Origin: CAUYUA01 sp963575675
GTDB taxonomy: Bacteria > Pseudomonadota > Alphaproteobacteria > Azospirillales > Azospirillaceae
Direction of reading: 5' to 3'
Assembly (NCBI GenBank): GCA_963575675.1
Contig: CAUYUA010000033.1
Coordinates: 3,281 to 67,280, forward strand
Length of the DNA stretch: 64,000 nucleotides
The position numbers were made by a program, and so were the translations under genes. Every line of letters starts with the position of its first letter. Position 1 is the first letter of the stretch. The notes beneath the pieces were generated by a model. It was not told where the DNA came from and did not search any database. It worked only from the letters and a program-made list of their open reading frames with translations. Shown piece by piece: positions 44,090 through 53,255 of this stretch.

Positions 44090-44484
44090 TATGGATAAGT
44101 AGAATAAGCGGAAATCTCTTTTATGAGGTTTTCTTGGTAGAGATACGCGGCGTGTATGCGCGCCTTGGTTGTCTCTCTGCACGCAAGAGGCGGTTTGCGG
44201 TCGCGCAAAGAGTGCGGGATGCTTCCGAGTCGCTGTGGGGCGAGACATTGATTTCGGAAAGTTATATGTCGTTTGCCTGTGCGGCAGCTCAATAGGGGGG
44301 CGTCGCGCCACAAGGGGAGTTAAACGCCTCTGCGGCGTTCCGTATAAAAACGTCTTCCGAACAAATCTCTTCGTTCGGAAGAACGGGGTATTCCCCCATC
44401 GACGATCTATATGGTAAAGAAATAGATTAAGAGAAAACCAAGTCGGGTCGGACGCCAAAGCCGGACGCTAAACCACAGGGCGAC
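44090..44484. other. non-coding region with two hairpins upstream of envC
   Basis: About 395 bp lie between the kinase gene and envC. A perfect 10-bp stem, TCTTCCGAAC/GTTCGGAAGA (44353-44362 with 44373-44382), and the small GGGG/CCCC hairpin at 44385-44397 lie 90-130 bp before the envC start. They could be a terminator for the kinase, though a T-tract is missing, or leader structure. No protein-like frame is evident. Confidence 0.4.
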
Positions 44485-46311
44485 ATGACGCGCAACACAC
44501 AAGCACACTGTGCCGCAAATCCATCGGATTTTTCCGGGTGGAGGCGTGCGCGCGCAGTGTGCGCGCCGTTGTTTGCTCTGCTAATTATCGCTTCAGGAAC
44601 CTTTGCGCGCGCCGAACTGCCGCCGGATCAAGCGCTGCGGCAAATCGAACGTGGTTTGGCCACCGGCAAAACACGCCAGCAAGAGCTGGATGAACAAACC
44701 GCCAAACTCAACGCCGAACTAGAACCGTTGCGGACGCAATTAGTCGCCGCCGCCGACGCTGCGGCGCGTCATGAGTTGTTGCTCAGCACACTTGAGGCCT
44801 CGTTAGCCACCCTGAGCGCCGAAGAACAAGATCAACTTCGACGCCTTACCGCCGATCGACGACGAATCGCCGAACTCCTCGCTGCTCTGCAACGGCTATC
44901 GCGAATTCCGCCCGAAGCGCTGATTGCTCGCCCTGAAACTCCGGTTAACGCCCTACGCTCGGCGTTTTTGTTGCGCGCCATTCTTCCCCCACTGACGACA
45001 CGATCCCAAGCTCTGAATGAAGCCGTCGGACGTTTGCAGGATATTCGACAAACCCTTAACGCCCGGCGTCAAGAAGCAGAATCCGTGCGCAAAAGACTTG
45101 AAGCTCAACAAGGCGAGGTCGCCGCTTTGGTGGAAAAACGCGAAGCGTTGCGTCGTCAAACCAACGAAGAACGCGATCGAATCGCACGAAATATGGCAAG
45201 TTTTGCGGCTCAAGCTTCCGATCTACGGCAGCTTATCGAAAAAGTTGAGGCCGATCGTCGCGTCGAAGAGATGAAGCGGCGAACAGAAGAAGAGAGACGA
45301 CGTCAAGAAGAAGAAAAACGACGGGTTGAAGAAGAAACTCGGCGCCGAGTCGATGAGGCAACGCGTATGCGCGCCGAAGAAGAGAGGTTGGCTGCTCAAC
45401 GACGCGCCGAAGCCGAACTTTCGGCCCAAAAACAACGCGCCGAAGCCGAACGCCGCCTTAGCGAAGCCGAACAGAACGGTGATCATCAGAAGGCTGAAGC
45501 CGAGCGTCTGAAACTGGAAGAAGAACGACGCGCCGATCTGCTTCGCGCTCAAGAACGGCGTGCGCAAGAGCGACGCGCACAAGACAATCGTCGTGCGCTG
45601 GAAGAAATACGCCAACGCGCGCAAGAAGAAGCTCGTCGCGCATTGGCCGAACGACGTGATGCAGAACAACGCAAAGCCGAATCTTCGGAAGAGTCCGAAG
45701 TCGCCGAAATTGAATCTCCGTTTGGTCCGCGTCATCAGGTCGACTCCCCGCACGAAGAGCCCTCACGCCAAGACGCTCCTTCACGCCCGGATTCACGTCC
45801 GGAGTCGCCGTTCTCCGCCGCAAATGAAGCCTCCGAAACCGCGCCGCGCGCCGCTCCACCGAAACCGCGCGCCGCAAACGATGAGACACCGCGTCCTTTG
45901 CGCGCGCCGCACATTGCAGAACAAGGACGCCTTCCCGCGACCGGCCCGATTACCGTCGGCTATGGAGAGCGCGATCAGTATGGAGCCGTAAGTCGCGGTG
46001 TGCATATCGCCGCGCGCCCCGGCGCCTCGGTCGTTTCTCCCTTCAGCGGAGCCATTAAGTTCTCCGGCCCATTCCGAAACTACGGGCAAATCTTGATCGT
46101 CGAACACAGCAATGGATATCATAGTCTTATTGCCGGGCTCGGTCGAATTGACGCCGCCGTTGGACAACCGGTTTCAGCCGGAGAACCGATCGGAAGCGTC
46201 GTATCGACCAATGATGCGGCGGACATCTATTTCGAATTGCGACGCAACGGCCAGCCCATCAATCCCCGGCGCAGCCTAAGCGCCCCAGATGGGAAAGGAC
46301 AAGGTTCATAA
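44485..46311 (+). CDS. envC: EnvC-like murein hydrolase activator with expanded coiled coil
   Basis: This 608-residue periplasmic protein has a signal segment (PLFALLIIASGTFARAEL). A long coiled coil (about 50-250) is followed by a very charged Arg/Glu/Ala-rich helix (about 250-410, RRTEEERRRQEEEKRRVEEE), a Pro/Ser-rich linker, and a C-terminal LytM domain (GPITVGYGERD to YFELRRNGQPINPRRSL). The LytM Zn ligands are degenerate (GVHIAARPGASV, YHSLIAGLG, DIYFELR), as expected for EnvC, which activates amidases rather than cutting itself. Typical EnvC is about 420 residues, so the charged helix is an expansion. The first gene of envC-ctpA-yibQ-like-rppH; its TAA overlaps the ctpA ATG. Confidence 0.88.
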   Translation: MTRNTQAHCAANPSDFSGWRRARAVCAPLFALLIIASGTFARAELPPDQALRQIERGLATGKTRQQELDEQTAKLNAELEPLRTQLVAAADAAARHELLLSTLEASLATLSAEEQDQLRRLTADRRRIAELLAALQRLSRIPPEALIARPETPVNALRSAFLLRAILPPLTTRSQALNEAVGRLQDIRQTLNARRQEAESVRKRLEAQQGEVAALVEKREALRRQTNEERDRIARNMASFAAQASDLRQLIEKVEADRRVEEMKRRTEEERRRQEEEKRRVEEETRRRVDEATRMRAEEERLAAQRRAEAELSAQKQRAEAERRLSEAEQNGDHQKAEAERLKLEEERRADLLRAQERRAQERRAQDNRRALEEIRQRAQEEARRALAERRDAEQRKAESSEESEVAEIESPFGPRHQVDSPHEEPSRQDAPSRPDSRPESPFSAANEASETAPRAAPPKPRAANDETPRPLRAPHIAEQGRLPATGPITVGYGERDQYGAVSRGVHIAARPGASVVSPFSGAIKFSGPFRNYGQILIVEHSNGYHSLIAGLGRIDAAVGQPVSAGEPIGSVVSTNDAADIYFELRRNGQPINPRRSLSAPDGKGQGS

Positions 46312-47900
46312 TGATGAAGATCATGACGGCGTCCGCACTTGCGGCTCTGTTGTTCCTCTCTCCCGCCTGCGCAACGGCGGAATCCAATACATCTGAGACA
46401 TATCGCCAATTAAATCTTTTCGGCGACGTCTTTGAGCGCGTCCGCTCCGAATACGTTGAGAAAGTCTCCGACGAACAATTAGTCGAAGCCGCCATCAACG
46501 GCATGCTCACGTCGCTTGATCCGCATTCCAGCTACCTGAACCGCAAAAGCTACCAAGACATGCAGGTTCAGACCAAAGGCGAATTCGGGGGCTTGGGCAT
46601 AGAAGTCACTATGGAGAACGGCCTCGTCAAAGTGGTCTCTCCCATAGACGACACTCCGGCCTTCCGCGCCGGGTTGCAAACCGGCGATTACATCACCCAT
46701 CTTAATGGGGAAGCTGTTCTCGGCCTTACTCTCAGCGATGCGGTCGAGAAGATGCGCGGCCCGGCGGGCTCCGACATCCGCCTTACTATTCGGCGCGGAG
46801 AGATTACTGAGCCTTTTGACGTCACCCTCACTCGCGCCGTGATTCGAATCCAGTCGGTTCGTTCCCGCGTGGAAAACGACATCGGCTATTTGCGAATCAC
46901 CACCTTCAACGAGCAAACCCAATCCGGCCTGGAAAAAGCCATCGAGAAAATCAAGGAAGAATTGGGGCCGAAACTGAAGGGATACGTGCTCGATCTACGC
47001 AACAATCCCGGTGGTCTATTGGATCAAGCCATTGCCGTCGCAGATGACTTTCTTAATCAAGGCGAAGTCGTCTCCACACGCGGACGGCGTCCGGAAGACG
47101 GGCAACGATACAACGCCAAACCAGGAGATTTGGCCAACAATCTCCCCATTGTCGTTCTGATTAACGGTGGGTCGGCTTCCGCCTCGGAAATTGTCGCCGG
47201 CGCCCTTCAAGATCACCGTCGCGCCATTATTATGGGAACACAGTCCTTCGGCAAAGGCTCCGTCCAAACCATTATTCCTCTGCAAGGCCACGGAGCCATG
47301 CGATTGACCACCGCTCGTTACTATACTCCGTCAGGGCGCTCGATTCAGCAACTCGGAATCACCCCCGACATCATTGTTGCGCAAGCGCGTCTAGAAGAAA
47401 TCGATCAGGCCGGACGTCGTCGCGAAGCCGATCTTCGAGGCGCATTGAAAAACGACAATCAAGGCGCTTCTGGAAAATCCGGGAAGGCAAACCGCGACAA
47501 AGACAAAAACGATAAAGCAACGCCGCCCACCGTCGTCAAGCCGACTCCGAACACGACTCCTACAAACGGCGATAACAATAAGCCCTCTACGCCTACGTCG
47601 ACGGATACGCCGCACTCCAACGAAACCGATAAAGACAACGCCAAACCAGCGCAACCCACTCCGGAAGAAAAAAACACGCCTGACGCAAAGCCCGCTCCCG
47701 ACAGCAAAAATACGTCGCCAGACGCAGCAAAGCCTTCGTCGGACGGTAAAAACACGCCGAATGGTTCCGGCGCGAAACCCGCGCCGACGCGCGAAAACGC
47801 TGAAAACACAGCTTCGCCACAAAACGACTACCAACTGGCGCGAGCACTGGATTTACTACGCGGCATTGCCCTATACAATGCCCGAAGCACGATAAACTAA
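46311..47900 (+). CDS. ctpA: C-terminal processing peptidase CtpA (S41 family)
   Basis: This 529-residue secreted serine protease has a signal peptide (ASALAALLFLSPACATAES) and the N-terminal FGDVFERVRSEYVEKVSDEQL. The PDZ domain (about 75-160) has GGLGIEVTMENGLVKVVSPI and GLQTGDYITHLNG. The protease core reads GYLRITTFNEQTQSGLEKAI, LDLRNNPGGLLDQAI, the nucleophile in NGGSASASEIVAGALQDH, and Lys in GTQSFGKGSVQTIIPL. After about residue 365 a Lys/Pro/Thr/Asp-rich tail of about 130 residues precedes a short helix (YQLARALDLLRGIALY). It trims or degrades periplasmic and cell-wall proteins. It is co-transcribed with envC. Confidence 0.93.
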   Translation: MMKIMTASALAALLFLSPACATAESNTSETYRQLNLFGDVFERVRSEYVEKVSDEQLVEAAINGMLTSLDPHSSYLNRKSYQDMQVQTKGEFGGLGIEVTMENGLVKVVSPIDDTPAFRAGLQTGDYITHLNGEAVLGLTLSDAVEKMRGPAGSDIRLTIRRGEITEPFDVTLTRAVIRIQSVRSRVENDIGYLRITTFNEQTQSGLEKAIEKIKEELGPKLKGYVLDLRNNPGGLLDQAIAVADDFLNQGEVVSTRGRRPEDGQRYNAKPGDLANNLPIVVLINGGSASASEIVAGALQDHRRAIIMGTQSFGKGSVQTIIPLQGHGAMRLTTARYYTPSGRSIQQLGITPDIIVAQARLEEIDQAGRRREADLRGALKNDNQGASGKSGKANRDKDKNDKATPPTVVKPTPNTTPTNGDNNKPSTPTSTDTPHSNETDKDNAKPAQPTPEEKNTPDAKPAPDSKNTSPDAAKPSSDGKNTPNGSGAKPAPTRENAENTASPQNDYQLARALDLLRGIALYNARSTIN

Positions 47901-47914
47901 TCCGGTTATCTCCT

Positions 47915-49174
47915 GTGGCGAACGCTTTTGTGAGTCAGCTCGCGGAAAAGCTGAAGGAAAGGATAGCGGCCGTTTCCGGTCGCTACTCTTTCTCCCTACC
48001 GTCGATTCATCCCGGTTGGGCGGCGCTGATAGCAGCGGCGACGCTTGTTGCTGGCGTTCTGACCGGGTTGGTCGTTTGGCTTTCCGCCAACGCAGACATC
48101 ACCCTTGAAGAACGGCATGCCGCCATTCCCACGGTTACGACCGCCATTTCAGGCGGAGTTAGGCCGATTCCTTCCATCATCACGGCCTCTTCTTCACAGG
48201 AGATGAGGGCGCCTGAAGCTTCTGCGGCGGCAACTGGAAACAGTGCGCCGCCTCTGGATGCTCCGGTTACGCTTGTCGCAGCTCCCGCTCCCGGAATGAC
48301 GGAAGAAAGTCGCTTCGGTCTCTTGCCTCGTTTAGGGCCGGACAACAAAGCCCCTTGGAAAGTCTATGCTCGCCCGTTTCCGGCCAATGATCGACGTCCG
48401 CGAATCGCTATTGTGATTTCCAACCTCGGTCTTTCAGGAGCCGCCACCGCCACCGCCCAACATTTGCCTGGCGGCGTGACTTTCTCTTTCGCCCCGGTTG
48501 CGGAACGACTTGACATGTGGGTTGAACGCGCCCGCGCCGATGGTCACGAAGTGATGATTTCTCTGCCTATGGAGCCGATCAATTATCCTCAAAACGATCC
48601 GGGCCCTCAAACTCTGCTGACCTTTCTTGATTCCGCCCGCAACACGGAACGACTGGAATGGGCGCTCGCGCGCTTTCCAGGATATGTCGGCGTCATGAAC
48701 ATTCATGGATTCCGCTTTCTGAACGATCCGGTTCATATGCGTCCGGTTTTGGAAAACATCAAAAGGCGTGGGCTTATGTTTCTCGACAACCGCTCGCGTT
48801 CCGGAAGCGTTGCAACGCCGTTGGCTTCGCAAATGGGAGTCCCATGGGCGTTTATCGATCGCGTCATTGATCGGGATCCAGCCAGAAAGCCGATTGACAT
48901 TCAGCTCGAAGAGCTGGAGCAAATCGCCAAACGCAACGGAGCAGCCATCGGCGCCGGTCTTCCTTATCTAACCACCATAGAACGCCTGATGGAGTGGCTT
49001 CCTCTATTGGCCGACAGAGGCATTGCTTTGGCCCCGGTAAGCGCAGTCGCCTATCTACAAAAGCCAGAAGAACCGCCGCCGCCGCCTATAGACGAAACGA
49101 GCGGCGCAGACAAAGACAAAAAAGGTGGCGCTAATAGTAAGGAAAAAAGCGGTGGCCAAGGAGGAGGACACTAG
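47915..49174 (+). CDS. divergent polysaccharide deacetylase family protein (YibQ-like)
   Basis: This 419-residue protein has an N-terminal membrane anchor (HPGWAALIAAATLVAGVLTG then LVVWLSA), a variable Ala/Pro linker and a NodB-like barrel beginning RPRIAIVISNLGLSGAATAT. Family motifs are VTFSFAPVAERLDMWVERAR, GHEVMISLPMEPINYPQNDP, GYVGVMNIHGFRFL, FLDNRSRSGSVATPLASQM and GAGLPYLTTIERLMEWLP. In GVMNIHGFR an Ile-His replaces the more usual GAR-type segment. The tail is Pro then Gly/Lys-rich. It starts at GTG 47915, 14 bp behind ctpA. The substrate is unknown; the family is periplasmic and regularly sits next to envC and ctpA. Confidence 0.88.
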   Translation: MANAFVSQLAEKLKERIAAVSGRYSFSLPSIHPGWAALIAAATLVAGVLTGLVVWLSANADITLEERHAAIPTVTTAISGGVRPIPSIITASSSQEMRAPEASAAATGNSAPPLDAPVTLVAAPAPGMTEESRFGLLPRLGPDNKAPWKVYARPFPANDRRPRIAIVISNLGLSGAATATAQHLPGGVTFSFAPVAERLDMWVERARADGHEVMISLPMEPINYPQNDPGPQTLLTFLDSARNTERLEWALARFPGYVGVMNIHGFRFLNDPVHMRPVLENIKRRGLMFLDNRSRSGSVATPLASQMGVPWAFIDRVIDRDPARKPIDIQLEELEQIAKRNGAAIGAGLPYLTTIERLMEWLPLLADRGIALAPVSAVAYLQKPEEPPPPPIDETSGADKDKKGGANSKEKSGGQGGGH

Positions 49175-49708
49175 ATGATAGACCGTCGCGCCCTGCCATA
49201 TCGGCCATGCGTTGGAATTATGCTCATCAACCGGCACGGAAAGGTCTGGGTTGGGCGTCGAATCGATGCGCCCGACGCATGGCAAATGCCTCAAGGCGGC
49301 ATAGATCCTGGTGAAACGCCAGCTATGGCTGCACTACGTGAAATGCGCGAAGAAATCGGCACTGGCGCAGCTGAAATCATTGCAGAGACGGATGGGTGGT
49401 TGCGTTACGATCTTCCAGACCATCTTCTGGGTAAAGTGTGGCAAGGGCGTTATCGCGGCCAAGAACAACGTTGGATTGCAGCGCGATTCTTGGGCCGTGA
49501 TCTTGATATTAACCTCGCCACCAATCATCCGGAGTTCGATGCCTGGCGATGGGCGGAAATCGGCTCTTTGTTGGGCATGGTGGTTCCTTTCAAGCGTCAG
49601 GTGTATGAAACCGTTATCCAGGAATTCATGCCGACGCTCACACGCCATTGGCCTCATATTGGGCCGTGTGCTTCGGAGTCATCCGACAGTGGTGGCAAGA
49701 GCATTTGA
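49175..49708 (+). CDS. rppH: RNA pyrophosphohydrolase RppH
   Basis: This 177-residue Nudix enzyme removes pyrophosphate from the 5' end of mRNA to start decay. It has LPYRPCVGIMLINRHGKVWV, GRRIDAPDAWQMPQGGIDPG, the full Nudix box GGIDPGETPAMAALREMREE then IGT, and WLRYDLPDHLLG and GQEQRWIAARF, which separate RppH from other Nudix proteins. It starts at ATG 49175, immediately behind the deacetylase stop. It is the last gene of the cluster. Repeat element B follows 31 bp later. Confidence 0.95.
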   Translation: MIDRRALPYRPCVGIMLINRHGKVWVGRRIDAPDAWQMPQGGIDPGETPAMAALREMREEIGTGAAEIIAETDGWLRYDLPDHLLGKVWQGRYRGQEQRWIAARFLGRDLDINLATNHPEFDAWRWAEIGSLLGMVVPFKRQVYETVIQEFMPTLTRHWPHIGPCASESSDSGGKSI

Positions 49709-49739
49709 CGCCAAAATTTTAATCAAATAAGAATTCAAA

Positions 49740-50028
49740 GGGTCCAGGGACTGTGTTCCTGGTCGCTCGGGATTATAAGGGGGGAGCGAAAGCCCCCCTT
49801 ATTCGCGAAGCGATCTTCTTCTGGAATTGTTTATCTGTATAAAAATTGAGGCTATTGAGGCTGATGTTAACGCAATCAGCACTAACTTTAACTTTCTCTT
49901 AATATTTTTTAATGTCTTTTCTTAACCTTCAAAGATAAACAGTCCAAAGGAAGGTCGCTTCGCGAATAAGGGGGGCTTTCGCTCCCCCCTTATGATTCCG
50001 AGCGACCAGGAACGCAGTCCCTGGACCC
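49740..50028. repeat. composite inverted-repeat element B (two arms of the dispersed hairpin repeat)
   Basis: The left arm 49740-49840 is nearly identical to 14713-14815: GGTCCAGGGACTGTGTTCC, GCTCGGGATTATAAGG, the G6/C6 hairpin, TTCGCGAAGCGATCTT and CTGGAATTGTTT. The inverted right arm 49958-50028 reads CTTCGCGAATAAGG through CGAGCGACCAGGAACGCAG and CCCTGGACCC. About 115 bp of AT-rich DNA unlike that of element A separate the arms. It fills the gap between convergent rppH and panD. Confidence 0.87.
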
Positions 50029-50092
50029 TTTGAATTTTATCCTTATATTTACAACCCTAAAACGAAAACACGGATATTCTCAACTTTACCTT

Positions 50093-50536
50093 CTAATTCT
50101 CGATCTCCTCGTCACTTTCCGGCGGAGCCCCATCGACAATATAGAAATCGTAAGGGGGACGCGCGCTTCCGGAAACGTCGTAGTGACGAATTTGATCGAT
50201 GTGATTGCCGGGCCGGAAAGTAAGAATACGCGGCTTCAATCGATATAACTCAGCAGGCGTTGTCAGCTCGGAAGCTGCAACGATCAGAATATCACCGATC
50301 TGACACAACCGCGCTGCCGCGCCATTCAGCACGCAACAGCGTGACCCCGGAGCGCCGAGAATAATATATGTGGAAAACCGCGCGCCGTTGGTGCGGTTCC
50401 AAATATCGACGAACTCCAAAGGATAGAGTCCCACCGCCGCACAATGCTCGGGATCCAAAGTAATGGACCCCTGATAATCCAGATTGGCGTCGGTCACGGA
50501 GATACCGTGTAATTTGCCCCGTAAAACTTTAATCAT
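50093..50536 (-). CDS. panD: aspartate 1-decarboxylase PanD (pyruvoyl proenzyme)
   Basis: This enzyme makes beta-alanine for pantothenate and CoA. The 147-residue proenzyme starts MIKVLRGKLHGISVTDANLD at ATG 50536. The self-cleavage Gly-Ser that yields the pyruvoyl group is in LDYQGSITLD, and LEFVDIWNRTNGARFSTYII, NGAAARLCQIGDILIVAAS and RPRILTF-like KPRILTFRPGN follow. A longer in-frame extension up to 50728 is not protein-like. It overlaps the MFS gene by 4 nt (ATGA). The acidic tail ESDEEIEN is extra. Confidence 0.94.
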   Translation of the reverse strand: MIKVLRGKLHGISVTDANLDYQGSITLDPEHCAAVGLYPLEFVDIWNRTNGARFSTYIILGAPGSRCCVLNGAAARLCQIGDILIVAASELTTPAELYRLKPRILTFRPGNHIDQIRHYDVSGSARPPYDFYIVDGAPPESDEEIEN

Positions 50537-51819
50537 CGAAAAGAACCCTGTCGCAGCCGCCCTTGTCGCAGAAACGGCGCCAGCCAGAACCAGATCAGGG
50601 CGACGATCTGAAACCCGACCGTCAGCGCCAACGCCACCCGATGCCCGCTTACAGCAAAGTGTCCGGGCGTCTGCGTTGGCCACCACCCGACCACCACACC
50701 GATGCCATACTGGAACAGAAAGGCGCAAGCAATCAATGTCATGTTGATTGCAGTATTAACTCGTCCGGCGAGAGGCGCCGGAAAACTCTGGGTAAGCGCA
50801 GCGTAACACACGACGCTGAAGCCGCCAGTCAGCCCGAACAAAAACCACACGCTCAACAGCGGAGCCCCGGAAGGCAGAGCCGCGCCCAAACTGATGATAA
50901 GTATTTGAATAACAATGAAACAAACCATTCCGACCACGGCGGTGGTCTGGGGAGACACGCCTTTTCGGCTAAGGCGTTCGGCCAAAAAACCGGACCCGGC
51001 ATAACTTATTGCCATGGCAACGCTCAGAATCGCCATATAATCAGCAACGGAAACGCGCGTTAATCCAGCGACGTCTTGTAGCCACACACCCGCCCAAAGT
51101 CCTTGAACCGCCAAGTAGGTTCCTTGCGAGGTCATGGTGAGAGGCGCTAAACGCCAGAATCGGTAGTCGGACAAGATTTGTCGCAATCCGCGAATCAACG
51201 CGGAGGGCGACTCCGGCGCGACGACGGATTTCGGCTCGGGAACCAGCGCCATTAACATCATCGCCAGGGCAACCGCCATCCCGACGAGGCCAAAAAATAT
51301 GCCGCGCCAATCGACGTATTGCAGAGCAAACTGCACCGGGGGGCCTGCAAAAACGGCTCCACACGCGCCCAACCCGAGCAGCATCCCATTGACCAGCGGC
51401 AAGCGCTGGGATGGAAACCACAGTGTCAGAGCCTTAAATCCGGCCATGAGGCAAGCGGAAACTCCCAAGCCGATGAGCGCTCGCCCAAGAACCAAATCAC
51501 CGAAACCATCCGCCGTGGCGAAACGCAAAGCTCCGAGCGCTGCGATCAACAGTAGAACGGCTTCCACTCTACGTGCGCCGAAACGATCGAGAAGCAATCC
51601 AAGAGGCAACTGAAACAAACCAAAACCAACAAAATAAACGCCCGTCAACAGACCGAGTCCGCCGGCGTCGAGGGAAAAGTCACGAATCAAATCCGGAGCA
51701 AGCGCGGCGTTGATGGTGCGCAGCAGGTAAGAAAAAAAATACCCGGCGGAAAAAACCAAAAGAACGCGCCAGCCAACAGCGCTTTTGGGAACGTCGGGAT
51801 GTCCTCGTGTTAAAGAGAT
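50533..51819 (-). CDS. major facilitator superfamily transporter (non-ATG start)
   Basis: This 12-helix permease of about 428 residues has the MFS signature between TM2 and TM3 (GLLLDRFGARRVE) and TM1 VFSAGYFFSYLLRTINAALA. Its substrate is unknown. The conserved region begins before the first TTG (51759), since the frame is open back to a TAA at 51832-51834. No ATG, GTG or other TTG lies in that part. The only well-placed candidate is ATC at 51819-51817, with AAGGAAGG about 8 nt upstream. It would give a normal N-terminus (SLTRGHPDVPKSAVGWRVLL). If that is wrong, the gene starts at TTG 51759. The operon with panD (4-nt overlap) hints at a link to pantothenate or amino acid transport, but this is weak. 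Confidence 0.75.
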   Translation of the reverse strand: MSLTRGHPDVPKSAVGWRVLLVFSAGYFFSYLLRTINAALAPDLIRDFSLDAGGLGLLTGVYFVGFGLFQLPLGLLLDRFGARRVEAVLLLIAALGALRFATADGFGDLVLGRALIGLGVSACLMAGFKALTLWFPSQRLPLVNGMLLGLGACGAVFAGPPVQFALQYVDWRGIFFGLVGMAVALAMMLMALVPEPKSVVAPESPSALIRGLRQILSDYRFWRLAPLTMTSQGTYLAVQGLWAGVWLQDVAGLTRVSVADYMAILSVAMAISYAGSGFLAERLSRKGVSPQTTAVVGMVCFIVIQILIISLGAALPSGAPLLSVWFLFGLTGGFSVVCYAALTQSFPAPLAGRVNTAINMTLIACAFLFQYGIGVVVGWWPTQTPGHFAVSGHRVALALTVGFQIVALIWFWLAPFLRQGRLRQGSFR

Positions 51820-51911
51820 GACACACCTTCCTTAAGGAAAACTAGGGATAAAAGTTTCAGAACTATGTCTTTTAACCTGGTCTTGTTACTTTATTTTTTG
51901 TTCAATTCTGA

Positions 51912-53255
51912 TCAGACATTCAGAAGTAAGTTCTCACGCTCCCAGGAACTGATTACGCGTTGGTAGGCTTCATACTCGGCTTGTTTGACGTAGGTGAAGG
52001 CGGAAATGAATTTCTCACCGAAGACTTCGCGCAAGGGTTTACAAGCATTCAGCTTATTCAGAGCGTCAGATTGATGACGCGGCAAGGTGAAAGCCAAACG
52101 ATGAGCTGTGCCCTTTATCGGGTCTCCTGGCTCCATATCATTCATCATTCCGATATAACCACAGGCCAAAGAAGCCGCCATAGCTAAATAGGGGTTTGCA
52201 TCGGCGCCGGGCACGCGGTTTTCGACTCGGCGACTGTCAGGTGGCGACAACGGCACGCGAAATCCGGTGGTGCGGTTATCCCGTCCCCAATGCACGTTGA
52301 TCGGAGCGTCAGATCCCGTGATCAGGCGACGGTAAGAGTTGACGTTGGGGGCAAACAACGGCATGGCCGAAGGCAGAAATTTTTGCAGTCCTGCGATGAA
52401 GGACAAAAACAATCGAGAATCATTGCCTTGAACATCGGAGAATAGATTAACCCCAGTGTTTTTATCAACGACGCTTTGATGAATATGCATGGCGCTGCCG
52501 GGTTCGTTTTGCATCGGCTTGGCCATGAAAGTGGCGTAGACTTGGTGACGAATCGCAGTTTCCCGCACGGTGCGCTTGAACAAGAAGGTCTGGTCGGCCA
52601 ATTCCATCGCATCGCCGTGATTGAAATTGATCTCGATCTGCGCTGCTCCGGCTTCGTGAGTCAGCGTGTCAATATCGATGTTCTGCGCCTCGCAATAGTC
52701 GTAAACGTCTTCAAAGATGGGGTCGAATTCGTTGACGGCGTCAATGCCGTAAGCCTGCCTTCCACTTTCGGTGCGTCCCGATCGTCCGACTGGCGGCGTC
52801 AACGGATAGTCTGGGTCTTTGTTAATCTGAACTAGAAAGAACTCCAGTTCCGGAGCCACAATCGGCCGCCATCCTTGAGCGTCGTACAGCTCCAACACCC
52901 GCCGCAACAACCAGCGTGGAGAAATATCCACAGGCTGTCCGTTCGCATGTACGCAATCACTGATTACTTGCGCTGTCGGCTCTTGGTACCATGGCACCAT
53001 CCGGATGGTGTTTTCATCCGGAACCATATAAATATCGGCGTTCTCGGGGCTCGTGACATCTTCGTCCTCCGGGTATTCTCCGGTGACGGTCTGCACAAAA
53101 ATCGCTTCCGGCAAGCGCAAACCGCGATCTCGCAGGATTCGCAAGAATTTGTCCGCCGGAACGATCTTTCCGCGAGCAACTCCCGACATATCCGGCACCA
53201 GACATTCCACTTCGGTGATGTGATGCTGCTGGATGAAGTCTTGAAGACAGCCCAT
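51912..53255 (-). CDS. glutamine synthetase-family protein, PuuA/GlnA3-like
   Basis: This 447-residue enzyme belongs to the gamma-glutamylpolyamine synthetase branch. It has ITEVECLVPDMSGVARGKIV, ADIYMVPDENTIRMVPW, the metal-binding VAPELEFFLV and HEAGAAQIEINFNHGDA, and GSAMHIHQSVVDKNTGVNLF. The ATP/ammonia region is NSYRRLITGSDAPINVHWGR then DNRTTGFRVP, with NRVPGADANPYLAMAASLA. It lacks the adenylylation-loop pattern of GlnA. The likely reaction is ligation of glutamate to an amine such as putrescine; the exact amine is inferred. A C26 hydrolase of the PuuD type lies two genes upstream, which supports polyamine degradation. Confidence 0.87.
   Translation of the reverse strand: MGCLQDFIQQHHITEVECLVPDMSGVARGKIVPADKFLRILRDRGLRLPEAIFVQTVTGEYPEDEDVTSPENADIYMVPDENTIRMVPWYQEPTAQVISDCVHANGQPVDISPRWLLRRVLELYDAQGWRPIVAPELEFFLVQINKDPDYPLTPPVGRSGRTESGRQAYGIDAVNEFDPIFEDVYDYCEAQNIDIDTLTHEAGAAQIEINFNHGDAMELADQTFLFKRTVRETAIRHQVYATFMAKPMQNEPGSAMHIHQSVVDKNTGVNLFSDVQGNDSRLFLSFIAGLQKFLPSAMPLFAPNVNSYRRLITGSDAPINVHWGRDNRTTGFRVPLSPPDSRRVENRVPGADANPYLAMAASLACGYIGMMNDMEPGDPIKGTAHRLAFTLPRHQSDALNKLNACKPLREVFGEKFISAFTYVKQAEYEAYQRVISSWERENLLLNV

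Noticed and set aside
46311..47900. CtpA Lys/Pro-rich tail as a separate gene or frameshift
   Set aside because: The frame is continuous and ends in a short amphipathic helix seen in other alphaproteobacterial CtpA proteins.
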